In this document: one piece after another, positions 37,628-50,749 of the stretch
Layout of the letters: every line of letters begins with the position of its first letter
Numbering within the stretch: the first letter of the stretch is position 1
DNA from: Cruorifilaria tuberocauda
Lineage: Eukaryota; Nematoda; Chromadorea; Rhabditida; Onchocercidae
Length of the DNA: 64,000 nucleotides
NCBI GenBank assembly: GCA_013365365.1
Contig: JABVXU010000193.1
Coordinates: forward strand, 1 to 64,000
Direction of reading: 5' to 3'
Made by a program: the position numbers and the translations under genes
The notes under the pieces: generated by a model
Told to the model about the DNA's origin: nothing
Database searches by the model: none
What the model saw: only the letters and a program-made list of their open reading frames with translations

Positions 37628-39998
37628 ATTTACGGAGTTATATTAATTTTTAAAATTGAATCATATCAAGTTAAATTGCATCTTCTTGTAATGGCTTTTT
37701 GAATTTTACAAATAAAGTTTACTTTTAAAATGACTTTGTTTCAACAGAGAACTTCAATGATACGATCATATATTTTTCCACGCACGCCTTATAACTTGTA
37801 TTTAACATTACCTATAAGTGAGGTTAATGAGAATTGATCGTTTAATTCATTCACTGATTATACTGTCAGTAGTTGGGGTCGAAATCATTTGACCGAGCTG
37901 ACCAATGAGGGAAAGTATCAATTCTTTTATAGCATTTGTCCAGGTACTTCTTCAACCTGTCAAACAGGACTTCTCCAAAATTTTCAAAAAATTTTGAAAC
38001 AGAATGTTGTTTAGTACAATAAACTGAATTAATCACTGGCTCATCAAATTCTTTGCATAAAAAATTATAATCAATCAGGAAAATGGCAATTAAATTCGAA
38101 AATGATACAGTAGCAAAAGTAAAATAAAGCCCATAATAAAGCTCTGTGGTCACCCCTTCAGCATTTTCAAAATTTAAATGCTGGGAGCTTCTAATTTCTA
38201 TTTCGGTTTGGTTTATCCGCTCTCAGTTAGACCGCTTCAATAGATATGTCATCTTTGATCTAAAACAAATGATACAATCTATCAGAATCATAGTAACCGT
38301 CAAATCGCTTCATCCCTTATTCTCATCTAAAACGCAATCATTTAAAATAGTATCAAATTCAGTTGAATACGATTCGATCTTTCTGAAATGACAGTGAATC
38401 GAAGGGAGGTATCGAAATATTTGAGAGGAGGCGGATATTAATGAGTATTTAACTAAAGTAATTTAAAAAACCTAGCATATCTCCTCTACTTTACCTTCTA
38501 TGCCTTCCTTACAATCTCCTTTTATATTAGCTAGATTAATTGAATGATTACTGAATCGTTTCAATTTCAGCTCACCTTTTATTTCAACTTTTTTTCCAGT
38601 TACTTTCTGCGAGATTCTTCTTGCGGAATTAAAAATATTTAGAGAAGTAAATTGTAGGAATTCATATCGCTTGCAATTCTTCATATGTAACACCATGAAT
38701 ACGACCCATTCTGCAATTGAAAAACCTTACAGTAAGGAGTCTGAAATGGTATACTCATCTTAAATTCAAGAAATCCTTTTATAAAGGACAACTTGCTTCG
38801 TATACATTGTAAATCTTCCGGAATATTTGATGGAAATGTTTAAAAACATTAATAATAATGAGGTGAGAGAGGAATTTTCCTTTTCTTATTTTCTTAATAA
38901 TTGGCCAAGTACGATTTAAAAAAAATAATAAAAATAAGCCAAAAGTAAAAGGTAGCTTTCATCATCTTGCCAAATTGATCGGCTCGTTGTAACTAATAAA
39001 TTAGACGTGAATTGAGTTATATCAAACAACTTTTCTACTACAAGTTATCAATGAGAATTTTCCATTTAACTAGTTTTTTTAATGATTATTCTAATCGTTA
39101 CTACTGAATTATTCATGAGTTCTAAAGGATTTAAAAAGGACTGCGCAGAAATGCGGAAGAAATATGTGAGAAAGGATGAAGATTGTTTCAGGGATCAATG
39201 TTGTACGGTTATTTGAATAATAAATTTGTTATGCTTACTGCTCAAGTGGTTTAACATCGTACTGATATCAATAATTGTAACTGTAATAACATCACTGGTA
39301 GTGCATTCACTGATCAGAAGCGAAACAATGAAACTGTTGTTTTGGAATGATTATTTCACAGTTACGTTATGTGAAAATTAGAATGGAGGGAGGCAGAAAT
39401 TAATTAAGATATCATAATATGCAGAAATAGTAGAAATTGCTAGGCCGGAAAATCAGACTCAAATTAAAAGTAATTCTGAGAAATTTAGGTCTTCAGTTTG
39501 TGTTAACGATTATCATAATATTTATTCTATACATCAAAATTAGTATCATAACAAATATTAATAAACTATTCGCCTTGTCTTTTTTTTCTTTCAGGTACGA
39601 AATTACAATTAAATATTTTAGTATGGCACTTGTTTATGCATTCACTTTTGTAACATATGAGTGTTTCAACAGTGATATCAGTGAGCAGAACTTGTTCCAA
39701 ATTTGAGACAACCTTTTTCCGTCGAGTATCACGTGAGAACGGCTTGTCCTTTCTTCCGCAACAAGAATAAATTTCCTTATTTACACCCTTTTCAATTGAG
39801 TGGGATAAAACTATTAAAAAATTTATTGGATATTTTAGCATTGCTTGTCAAATAATTATTTATTTAATGTCGAAAATTTAGGCAATAAACAGAGTTCTAA
39901 GTTCATAAAAAAATATTGCATCAAATGAACCCCAAGGAATATAGATTTTCAAGAGAGATTACATGTAAAATATGGCAAATATAGTGATCACAACGGAT
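37628..39998. other. Intergenic between convergent zinc-finger and LRR genes
   Basis: Besides AATAAA at 37711 (plus) and at 39864-39859 (minus), I see nothing firm. A minus-strand frame at 38696-38472 (start MVLHMKN, rich in Lys and Glu) is open for 74 codons, but I found no flanking exons, so I do not call it. Other open frames are Ile/Phe-rich translations of AT-rich DNA. Confidence 0.5.
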
Positions 39999-41467
39999 TC
40001 ATCTGCATTCTATATTATCCAATTTCGACCTAGTCAAAATCTCTACTGCTAAAGCGGTGGAGTTGTAAAATGTTGGGTCCATTTCCATCATTTTTATTCG
40101 TTCAAGTTTGAAGAGCAGACCACAGACACAGAGAAAGCAACAAAAGAGAATGATGAAAAGCTCTAAATATCTGGAACTGCTTTGGTTGTCATATTTACGA
40201 TTATCGAAATAATCACAAGCCAACTCCCTTTCATCATCGAACAACCAGAATTCAACAATGTCCGGAAATATCTCTCGAAATAATCGAACACTTATCACTT
40301 TATTAACCATTACGCCTTTCACGAACTTGGCCGAATTATTCCGAAATGGAGCAGTGGTAATCTCTAAAAGTTAATCTACAGTGAATTGTCGGGAAGCAAC
40401 TTGAATCGGAGTAAATATCCTGACAAAAAGCGGTATTGGAATCACTTCAACAGACTTATCACAAGATTAAGCTTGTAAATTGGAACTTGCAATAAAGCAG
40501 CGAGATCTCATTTTAAAAAGTTTCGAGAAATTAAGAAGACTAATGGATTAAGCTTGATCAGGATACTTTATCGAGTGAGGGTCAGTTGAACAGTAAGATC
40601 CTATAGATCACAAGATCCGATTATAGTCACTGTCAGCAGTCTCTTCATTTGAAATGAATCTCAATAGTTCAAAGCAAACTTACCGGGTAAATCGATCTCT
40701 TGGATAGTGAAAAGGTTAGTAAAAGCATCACTTCTAATGATCGCAACAAGCATTGAGCTCAGATTTAACTTGACTATTGTAGATGTAATCTTAAGTAGAG
40801 CTTGCCGCGGTGCTTCTACGAAAGAATCCTGAGTCGAATTCAAATCTTTTGGTCTGCAACATTTTGTCAGCAATCTTGGTCGTATGCCAGAATTTTTGTT
40901 GAAACTTGAAAAGTTTAACAGCTCAGGGAAATTACTTTCGATCAAATCACCATTTAAATAGAGCTCTCTTAGATCCGAAATATTCAGTGATAAGGAGAAG
41001 CTTTTCAATATATTCCCGCTAAGAATTATTCGGTGGAGAGAACGAAAATTTTTGAAAGCAACTTCAGAAATTTGAGGAATCCGGCTGCGTAGCGAGTTTA
41101 GCTCTTCTAGATATTTCGAAGATGCCAGTGCCTCATTCAGAACACTACCTATCCGATTACATTCCAAATCCAACCTTTCCAAATGATAAAAATTGGCACA
41201 GCTCGAGACATCTTTTAATTTGTTATGGGAAACATCTACTTCTACGACTTTTGAAGACCATCTACCTGAGACCGGTCCAATAAGATCACAGAATTGTGAA
41301 TCGATGAGAATCATTTCTAACGGAAGAAATCGCTCTGGCGCGGGATACGAAGAATCCATGGTGCGCACACAAGGAGATGGCTTAGGAGAAGTGATATTCC
41401 AGCCGGATGAATGAAGCAGTAGTGATAGGAGGAAGCGGACTGAAAGCAGAGAAAGGCGAAATCTCAT
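39999..41467 (-). CDS. Leucine-rich repeat single-pass membrane protein
   Basis: Two exons, 41467-40684 and 40363-39999, join in phase to about 382 residues. Seen: an N-terminal signal peptide (MRFRLSLLSVRFLLSLLL), then an ectodomain with several LRR-like units (VVEVDVSHNKLKDV, LERLDLECNRIGSV, LHRIILSGNILKSF, LRELYLNGDLIESN, VKLNLSSMLVAIIR), several N-x-S/T sites, one hydrophobic span (LELFIILFCCFLCVCGLLF) and a cytosolic tail of about 40 residues. This is a type I surface receptor or adhesion layout; the ligand is unknown. LRR spacing is irregular, so the fold is inferred from pattern only. The start follows CCTCAG by six bases, fitting trans-splicing. A minus-strand AATAAA lies about 135 bases past the stop. 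Confidence 0.75.
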
Positions 41468-43603
41468 TGGTTTCTGAGGATCTGACTGAAATGAGTTGAT
41501 ATGATCAATGTGAAAAAGGAGTGACGACCACCATCAAAGTGATGCAGAAAGCAGAGGTCAATGTGTAACTCTTCCTTGACCCTTCTCTACTAATGTCCAT
41601 CTATGCTATTTCCCGTTTTCCTATCTCTTATCTTACTCCCTGACTCGCACTCACTGTCGTTTCCTACAGAAGCCTTTTTAAATGCTCCAAACCAGAAACT
41701 TTTTATCCACTTTCATTTCCAGAGCTTTTTCAATTTTCTCCACTTTCCAGAGTTTTCTTATATCTTTAAATGCGAAATTGATTATCGGATCTAAATTCAA
41801 AGTAATGATTAAAAATTTACAATTTTTGATTATAAGAGAAAGGAAAACTGCTAGCGAAAAGCTCCTCACAATAGGAACCAGGAAGAGATGGAACATTCGA
41901 GACACAAGCTAACTGTGATAATTGTAAAAAGAAATACTAAAAAATAGAATTAAATAATAAATAATAAATGAAAACAAAGCTAATAAAAGAAAAGGAACAG
42001 AGCCGAGGAAAGAAAAAAATTTGAAACATAGAATAACAATAAACTTATAGCAGACAATTAACAATCTTTTATCATTTCATGGAACCTTTCGTTTGCCTTA
42101 ATTTCATGAAACTTTTCGTCCTCTCTTTAAGTCAGTTAATTAATCGAATTAACCTTTGTGAGAGACTTTACACACATGATCATTCCTTCAATCCACTTCT
42201 TCAGTCTAATCTATCCAGAAAAAGTCTTCCGAAAGATCAATCGATCTAACTGAGAATTCAATCTCAACCACTTTCTTCCATTTTCGAATGACGCGCCTTT
42301 TCAAGACCCTTCCAAACTTCGTATCAGCTCGTTGCAGTGTGGCGATATTCCTCGACATGTCTACCGGGGTACGGTAGTGCGTTTAGGATCGAGGAACGGG
42401 AGGGAGTTCCCAGTGGTTTCATTTGTTTCCGAGGTATTTCGTTTTCGTTGCTTCGTGTCGGTCAGTAGGGGTGTGCACCCTTTACTTGCATTAGTTTAAG
42501 TAACATCACACGTACAAACGTGACCTGAAATCGATGCAAACAGAGCAGCAATCATCTGAGACTGCGTGTTCTTCCTAAAATTGACTCGTTGCTTCGGACA
42601 ACGTACCGGATATATCTACTTTTCCTCTAATTGCGTCAGTAATACGCACGCACGCGCGCACATACGTACGAAGAACTCTGCATTGCGCTTTTATTGGATA
42701 TGTAAGTAATTCTCGTTGTTTTATTTACTTCTGTTTTGTTATTGTAAAGAAAAAGATTTTGAAGGGGAAGATGTTATGTTTATGGAGTAGAATGGACAGG
42801 TGCAGGATAAATTTCCTTTGACTTTCGGTTCAAGCGTCAGGAAATAGCACTTCTGTGACATCATTATAAATTACCCATGTGGCATGTGTGGTAGGGGAAA
42901 TGTCTGACGTTATCATGTGTTACTCGATAAATAATGTTGAAAATTGGCATACTGATGGAATGCGTTACCTGTTTCACTCCACCAAACATCATTTCTTTTC
43001 CTTTTGCTTTGTAAATTGTCGAATTTTACCATGTCCACATTTAAATTTGTGGCATTTTAATTTGTTAATTAAATTCAATGTATTTCACATAAAATAAAAA
43101 TGTCGCACAGTTTCATTTCGATTGTAGCATTATCTTTCATTACACAGTAGCAGTATATCTTCATGAACGATAAGTAATGACTGGTGAACCATTCAGCGAG
43201 AATGAATATTATAGAAGTGATAGCCGTCTCTTAAATTAACCTAAATGTTATAATCAGCTAATAATTAGAATGTACGATATGAACTTTTTAAATGAGCATT
43301 TGCAATATTTCGTGCTAATAATAAGACATGTAGAAAGTTCCAGTGATCATCTCATACCTGTTGTGTCATTTATAGCCCATCCCATCCTTTACTTTATGAA
43401 TGTTTTGTCGTATCACTGAAATCGTATCACTAGGATGCGACTTGTTTTTTTCGATATTCAATACGCGGTTAATTAATGAAAGGTATCCTTTCCTTGCCAT
43501 TTGGAACTCGTATGTATATCATCATAAATAATTTGTTTTCTATAAAAGCTAGTCGTCAAACTATGATTAAAACCATTTTGCAGTGCGCCATTTCGCATAG
43601 GAT
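41468..43603. other. Intergenic between divergent LRR and eIF5A genes
   Basis: This 2.1 kb should contain both promoters. The stretch 42300-42720 is visibly richer in G and C and in CG dinucleotides than its surroundings, which would suit the eIF5A promoter or a 5' non-coding exon; GGATATGTAAGTAA at about 42697-42710 looks like a donor. I see no protein-coding exon. Confidence 0.5.
42642..42670. repeat. 29-base alternating purine-pyrimidine tract
   Basis: Every base from 42642 to 42670 alternates purine and pyrimidine (ACGC, GCGC, CATACGTACG). Tracts of this type can adopt Z-DNA under torsional stress. It lies about 930 bases before the eIF5A start codon in the GC-rich part of the interval. 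The role is inferred only. Confidence 0.7.
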
Positions 43604-44861
43604 ATGGCAGAACACGAACACGATCACGATTTTCATACGGGCGATGCTGGCGCTGCTACAACATATCCCAAGCAGTGTTCTGCTCTTCGCAAGAATGAGA
43701 ACGTTATGCTCAAAGGTCGTCCGTGCAAGGTAACCGGCAGTCTTATCTGAGAAGACAATCATAGTAATGTTATCAGATTTCTATGGGAACTTCCGAACAT
43801 TCATTTACTGCAGTTAGTAGAAACTTTTCCTAATGAAAGGTATTTAGATATTTTGCAGTACGACTGGAATTTTTTTTCGAACATAATAAAGTCTCTCCAT
43901 AAAAGTAGGTTACTTTTCTTGCAGAGAACAAAAAATGGAGAAAGAGTAATTTTAATTATCAGAGCAAGGTATTCAGGAAATCTTTTAAAATATCTTCATC
44001 TGGCTTTTTTTTGATAAGTGGCTTCATAAATCTTAAGCTTTACTGGCGAAGTAGGGGACAGAATGATCCTTTCAAATAAATATAAATAGGTATAATTGGG
44101 TTTCGATTACCACTGATAACATAGTTTGTAATTTTTAATAGTGGTTAATTATTTAGGTTGTTGAAATGAGCACTTCAAAAACTGGTAAGCATGGACATGC
44201 CAAAGTCCATCTTGTTGGCTTGGATATCTTTACTGGCAAAAAATTAGAAGATATATGTCCATCTACTCACAATATGGACGTCCCTGTCGTGAAGCGTAAA
44301 GAATATCAGGTTCATTAATGATTCTTCCCAAAATGATAGAATCGGCAACTTTTTATTGCATCAAGTTAGAAAAGTTGTATGGTTAATAAAATATGATTAA
44401 AAGCGCTCTCAATACGAAATGTGAAACGGACGTAGGAATGAAAGTGTCGAGATGATGGGAAGCGAATAGTTTCAAACAATTTTTGTTGATTGCAATTGCA
44501 GCTCCTATCAATAAACGACGACGGTTATGTCAGCTTAATGGATCTAGATACATGTGAGACAAAAGATGATTTGAAGTTACCAGAAGGTGATCTGGGAGAT
44601 CAGATCAAACAGGCCTATGAAAAAGATGAAAATGGCATATTAGTAAGTTTCTTTTCTGAATGCTTTTGCTTTAGTGAGAAAAATGTGTACTAGATTTTTC
44701 AAAAATTAATGTGTTCTACTGAGATTCTCCGATGATTTTGTTGCGCACGCTGCGTTCCATAACAATGTGACGTTTATAATCTTTAGTGCCTTGTTGTCGC
44801 TGCATGTGGTGAGGAAGCTATACTTGGTTATAAAAATATGCCAAACAAGGAAGAAAAATGA
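43604..44861 (+). CDS. eIF5A (iff): Eukaryotic translation initiation factor 5A
   Basis: Four exons (43604-43729, 44157-44309, 44502-44642, 44787-44861) join in phase to 164 residues, close to the usual 155-165. eIF5A helps the ribosome form peptide bonds at difficult motifs such as polyproline and acts in termination. Seen: [13 protein letters not shown], the hypusine loop [17 protein letters not shown] with the lysine that is modified, [21 protein letters not shown], then the OB-fold domain with [15 protein letters not shown], ending [19 protein letters not shown]. The C-terminal wording resembles C. elegans IFF proteins more than human EIF5A. The ATG is two bases after an acceptor-like CGCATAG, so there is either a 5' non-coding exon or a trans-spliced leader. 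Confidence 0.95.
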
Positions 44862-47160
44862 GTCCTTCGGTATCGGTGTTCAAAAATTCCTCTATCATCA
44901 TGTTTGGTTTGAGGATAACTATCGAATGTCACGTTCGCTTTTTTTGGAAAGGGGAATATATCGATTTATTTCCATACCTAGCGTTGGTCAATTTTCCTAG
45001 TGTCAGTTCGTCATACCAGATAATTAAACGATGTTTTTTTGCTATTTTAATAATTTGTAATTAGTTCGTCATGCTTACATTCTATCATCATCGTTGCATA
45101 GTTCTTGTGACTTCTTAAAATTTTTTGATTACTTTAACCCCGTCGACGTATGCGGACGTATGAAAATTTCCCCTCGCATCCTCTTTTCTGCTTCAAATTA
45201 TATGACTACGTGGCATTTTTTTTTAAAAAGTTGTTTTGTTGAATAAATTATTGAAAGAATTTTCGTCCATTTAATTGAAATACTTTTCTAGATTACCTGA
45301 ATGAGCGTTGCGTTTGAAGCAATGAAGCTTAGGAAAAAGTTTAAAGAATGCCTGTGTACATACAATGCGTAATGAGATTTGCCATCACTTCAAGTATCTT
45401 TATTTCTGAAAAGCAAATCAGAAACGCCCATTCAGTGTTTTTTCTTGATTTGATATTTAGCATCAACTGGCTCTAATAATTCCGGTAGCGGTAATTTTCA
45501 ATTTAATTGAGTAAAGTGTCACAGTGATAATTATGACCTTCGGGAATTTTTGGAGAAGTGATACTTCATTTCTTAACCAAAAGTAAATCTGAAAGATTTT
45601 CATAAACATCACGAGCTTAATATATGAAAGCAATACGGTTGATTCGCCTGTCGTTTTCCTGATTACATTAGTTATATTTTTTATTGTTGTGGGTGAACAT
45701 TCCGGAAATCGAGTCTCTACTTAATAAGGGAAATAGGAAATGATGACTGCATCACGAAGAATGGCAAATTTCCATTGCATTTCTGACTACTGACGATAAT
45801 ATCGGGTAATGAGAGGAAAATTTTAATTTTGTATGGAAGCGTTTGCAAAATATGAGCAGCAAAAACCTACGACTAGAGAGGGTACATGGATTTTATATCC
45901 GTAATATCGGCGAGCTGTAGTACCGATGAAAAAATTACATCATAATGCCATCATCCAGCAGCGATATGGTGCGCTTTTTCTCCTTAGCATGACAGTATCC
46001 TTTCATTCTGCCATGATTAATTAATAAAAACTATACTTTCTACTCAGCTCATTTCTGATCACACTCAATGTTAGATACTTGGCTATCTCATCTCATTTTT
46101 AAAACTGACGTTCCTCAAAAGAAACCATTTGAAACACTTCTATGTAATGTTCTGAGTCTCTTAATGAACTGTATTTCGGAAAAAACCATTTAATAGATTT
46201 CCTGAACTATTCTCATACTCGGGAGATTCTACACTATGAATTTCAGAATGTAAAAAATATGTAGCGAGCGGTACGACAATTCCAGGAAGCCAAATTAAAA
46301 TATGACTGAGATCTTGAAGTTCCATGAAGTTGAAATCATATATCACGAGATATCGGAAGGAAGCAGAGTTCTCACTGCATTCATACGATCATCATATTTT
46401 AGCTAGTTATATCCATAACCTGCTAAAATAATGCAATTAGCTTGGCGACAAAAGGGAATGACAACGACCATTCAAAAAGGCGAATATCAAAGTACCTTTT
46501 TACTACTGCACGATTCACGCAAACGCGTATCGCATATCGTCATGTATCAACACGGATGACCTACGAAGAATGTTCCTGCCAAAAAGATAATTCAGCGTTT
46601 CCACGTCACTCATACAAACAATCCAACTTGTTTAATAGAAACCGTCTCGTCATTGTTACCTAGCGAAACTCGCCTAACATTCTTTTATTCTTTACTTCCA
46701 TTTGATTTGATCAGAAGAGATTCAGAAGCAGGAGAAGAGCTGTAAACTATACTCTTCAGTTAAAACGACTGGTAGTTTTTGTTTGCGTAAGATACCTTCT
46801 CATCTATTTTTCTAATCCATTGATCACTAATGAAGTTTAATTTTCAGCAAGCGCTTCATTTATTTATTCCACTATTCCAGCATTATTATTGCTGCTTACA
46901 TTTGCTTATTACATTGATCAACCTACTTGTTAGAGAATTAATTCGTTTCTTTGAAATATTCATTAGAGCACTTATACATCCATATGTATTTTCTTTTTTA
47001 ATTAAGTTTAATACGTATTTATGTTAGTCCAGAACGAGGTCAGTCGATCGTATTATTCTGAATGAAACTAATTAAGGAATTCATCTTTCAAGGCAAACTA
47101 TAACGGCAACTGACGGAGCCAGCGATAAGCTCACTTTCATTTTGCAGGAAGTCTATACAT
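44862..47160. other. Intergenic, eIF5A to mrg-1
   Basis: 2.3 kb with no convincing exon on either strand. The frame at 46442-46663 on the plus strand (start MATKGND) has no resemblance to known families and no splice partners. Candidate AATAAA for eIF5A is at 45242-45247. The acceptor CATTTTGCAG ends at about 47147, 13 bases before the mrg-1 ATG, and is the likely SL site. Confidence 0.5.
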
Positions 47161-49954
47161 ATGGAAGCCGAAGCAAGTAGTTCGGATGACTCAACAATAA
47201 CCGAAACTATTAAAACTGAGGTGATTTTATGCTTTATATCAAAAGGAAAAACCATATAAAATATAGAATCTCCGCGAGGCTATCATTTTCATCTATTTGA
47301 TTTCAGCCAACACCGTCGGTACCACCTTATGAAGTAAATTCGATGATACTTTGCAGCCATACCGACAATCTTTTTTATGAAGCCAAAATAATCGCCGTAA
47401 AAATGCAAGCAAATGGAGACTACATGTATACTGTCCATTATCAGGTTATCTTTTAGTTCTTATAGAAAAAAGAAAGTGCGTATTTTGGAAAGGGAAAAAA
47501 ATTGTAGGCAAAGTATTGAAAGCATCAATGTGATCAGCGGTTCCTATTGTTAGGGATGGAGTAAACGATATGATGAAAATATCCCACATAGCAGATCTGC
47601 ATCACGATTTCGTCCTTTTACACCGAACAATATTGAACTTGCAAAGGTAATATCGGTTTTACTGTTATAGCATTTCTCTTCATGATTTTGATAATGTAAA
47701 TTTTTATAAATCAAAATTAGTTTTGAAAATGTGGGCAAATAAATGATCAACTAATCAGTGCTAATTTATATGTGTCTTCAAAATTTTTGAATAATCGAGA
47801 GTATATAGCAGCGGATTTTTGCTAATCAATTTTAGGATACGATGGATGGAATTAGCATAGTTTCAGGCGTTAACATCAAACCGCAAGGTTGGGTTAAGAC
47901 AATATAGATTAGACATCTAGCTATCATTCAATATCATTTAGCCAATACGTAATTTTCAGAATAATGATATTTGAAAATACTGATGTTTTGCACGAAACAT
48001 TTCTAATTATAGATTGAAATGAAAGAGGCAAAAGCTCGAGCTGCTGAGCTGATTAAAAAAAAGAAGCCACAAAAGACAGAAATCCGACGTGGGCGTTCAA
48101 CGGTACATTCATCAGAATCTTCTTCCAGTAAGAGAATTTGTAATGTAATTGAATGTTGCCATTATCATTTATCTTTTATGTTACAGTTTTCTCTTTTTTA
48201 CTGATGTTTGATGCAGTTGTCATGGATCTTTAAAAGATTTTTTCTTTAGAACAGTAACTTGTCGAGCTTTTTGCTGTTTAGAATGTTCTGTTCAAATTTT
48301 TGGTCAAGTCTCCGTCAAATCATAGTTCATGATTTGATAATCTTTAGATGGGTCGCTAATTACATAAATTAATATTTTCTAGATGCGTCTCGAAATATGA
48401 CTTCGGTAGTCAATCACAATGTTCTTAAGAGCAGTTTGGCCCAAGGTCTATCAAGAAGTCCATCCACGAGTGAGGTTAGAAAATAAACATACTTCTTAGT
48501 TTAAACAACATTTTTTTTCTTGGATTTTCTCAACTCTGAATGAGCAATCAACTAATGTATTATTTAAATACTTTTTTAAAAAGTCCTTTAGGTAGTATCA
48601 GTTCCTGAAAAGCTGAAAGCTCTACTGGAAAATGATCGCCATTTAGTCGAAAACGAGCTGAAGTTGCCACGCCTACCATGCCGCTTGACTGTTTCAAAGA
48701 TTATGAAAGAGGTGAGATGTTAGACGGATTTCTTTTGCAAATTTATTAGCCAAAATCGTCGAAAGGCTCATAAGAGATTGGATTCACTTTTTCGATAAAG
48801 CTAGAATAAAATTTCCTCCCGGAAACCTACCTAACAATTAATACGTTGCAATTCTTTTTTTCCTTCATATCTTTATATTCCGGCAGATTTGCAAGGGTAT
48901 TGAAAAATTAAATACATTTAAGATCAAGGAGAAAATTTAATCAATTTCTTGCATCAACACATTCATTGCAGTATGTCATGCATGTACGTAAACTGGACGC
49001 TGTATGCTCAGAAGTTAAAGTGCTTAAAGGACGAGTACGTTATTGGAAGAGTGTAGTAGCTGCGCTAGATGAATGCGCAGATAATATGAAAGTAAATATT
49101 TGCAAATATTTTTAAAGCTGAATTAAATTATCAATTAAATTTCGAAATACTGCGAATGAAAGGAAAAGAATAAAGATGTTATTTGACATTGTATGGTGTA
49201 AAAATTTTAACATGCTGTTTCCTATGAAAATCAACATTTTTAGTTTGTTATCGAGCATCTTTCTTGTCCGAACATTTCATTAAAAAATTGGTTTTCTCAC
49301 TTCTAAAAGGAATAACCAGTAGCGAAATGTGTTTTTTGCCTTAAGAGAAACAAGTGGTTATGGATTTTCACGTCTTCGAGGCTTGATGTTTCAGAGTTTT
49401 TTCGATCTGGTCATAGCGTCCGATATATTGTACCCTAGCGAAAAGTTGCGTCATAAGGACTTAACTGAGGGAACTTCAGCAGTTATCCATCTGCGCAATG
49501 TATCAGGTACAGAGCACAGTCATATGCAAGAACTTTCAGAGGATTTTTCCCATTGATTAACTATAATACCGAATTTGAAACCTGTAATGAATTTTAGACC
49601 TTTTGAATGAATCAAGTACAAGACTTCGCGCATCGGAATATTACGGTTTTATTTATTTGCTTCGACTCCTTATTAGGTTTCCCGAAATGATTGAGTAAGT
49701 TATCGGAATTATTGATAGAGATTATCGTTTCCTGAGAATTTAACTCAAAGGAATTAATTCCAGACATTTATTCTATCTATTCGTTTAGATATATGCTATG
49801 CGACAAAGATTCAAAAGAGATTCTGACTGTTTTTGTCCAGTCATTTGTTCGTTATTTGGGGAACAATTCCGAGAAATTTTTCAATCCAGAGCTGGACTAT
49901 GAAACTATCACTCAAGAATACAAACTGCGTCTCCTACAAAATTTTAAAATTTAG
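47161..49954 (+). CDS. mrg-1: MRG15/MORF4L1-like chromodomain protein (MRG-1)
   Basis: Ten exons (47161-47220, 47307-47444, 47554-47646, 48013-48127, 48383-48474, 48592-48711, 48972-49091, 49395-49506, 49598-49694, 49789-49954) join in phase to 370 residues. The chromodomain (residues about 25-95) reads MILCSHTDNLFYEAKIIAV, MYTVHYQ, GWSKRYDENIP, which is the GW-xxx-(W/Y)DE signature of MRG15 for methylated H3 tails. A basic linker (EAKARAAELIKKKK) leads to the MRG domain: LPRLPCRLTVSKIMKE, YPSEKLRHKDL, SEYYGFIYLLRLLIRFPEM, FVQSFVRYLGNN, near the C-terminus. MRG proteins sit in NuA4/Tip60 and Sin3/HDAC complexes; in C. elegans MRG-1 guards germline fate. The MRG domain is more diverged than the chromodomain. 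Confidence 0.9.
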
Positions 49955-50749
49955 CTATATCGTTACATGTGCATAATTATAATATTTTATATATCTTCAG
50001 CACGCAACTGCAAGCTGTAAACTTTTTCGATCTCAAGGAATTTTTTTAGAATACAATTTTTTGCAACTGCTTATTATATGTTTATAATAATATGTGTTCT
50101 ATCCTAATGATGTTTGATAAATTTTGAATATCCATTGATTAACTAAAAATAACGTTATGATATCCGATTATCAATTTGTTATTTAGATATACGTATTATA
50201 TAACTAACTTAATCAAAAGATTTGTATTTCCTCAAAAGGAGGAATTATGAAACACTGCTCAAGAATGAATGTAACGATCATTCAACTTTTCAGAACTAAT
50301 CAGGGATAAATTCTAAAAATATTCTGTAATGCAACTTTCTTCAAATGTAAATATCAATTTCGCTTGAAAAGCCTGTCTTCATCTTTAATTGTTCAAATTA
50401 TTTAATGTTTTAAAGGATATTTTACATTAACCAAATCAAATCTATCTTTGCATGTATTTACATGTACTTTTCTGCACACGCATTTAAGTCACAAATACAT
50501 TTGCATAAAATAGAATGAAATCCGGAAACAAAATGTTATTCTACTAAGTCAATGAAACTTCAACAAGCCAATGTTCGTGAAAAATGTTCGAAAAGCCAAT
50601 CCGGTAGGCATCTTATTTGTTGGTCGTATTTCTATCAACCGACTTAACCCTGAATATATTTAGTTTCGCAAGTGTGAAAAGAAAAAAGTTCCGAATATAG
50701 AATATGCAAACTTGTAACAATTATGAGTGTAACAGATCCTGAGAATTTT
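49955..50749. other. 3' ends of convergent mrg-1 and UBA3
   Basis: Tail-to-tail interval of about 800 bases, strongly AT-rich, holding both 3' untranslated regions. I see no coding exon. Confidence 0.55.

Noticed and set aside
38472..38696. Lys/Glu-rich 74-codon minus-strand frame
   Set aside because: There are no splice partners, no recognisable domain and no support beyond openness.
47837..47888. Possible extra mrg-1 exon (starts GATACGATG after TTTTAG)
   Set aside because: It would end in phase 1, whereas the next exon needs phase 0. Skipping it keeps frame and matches MRG15 order.
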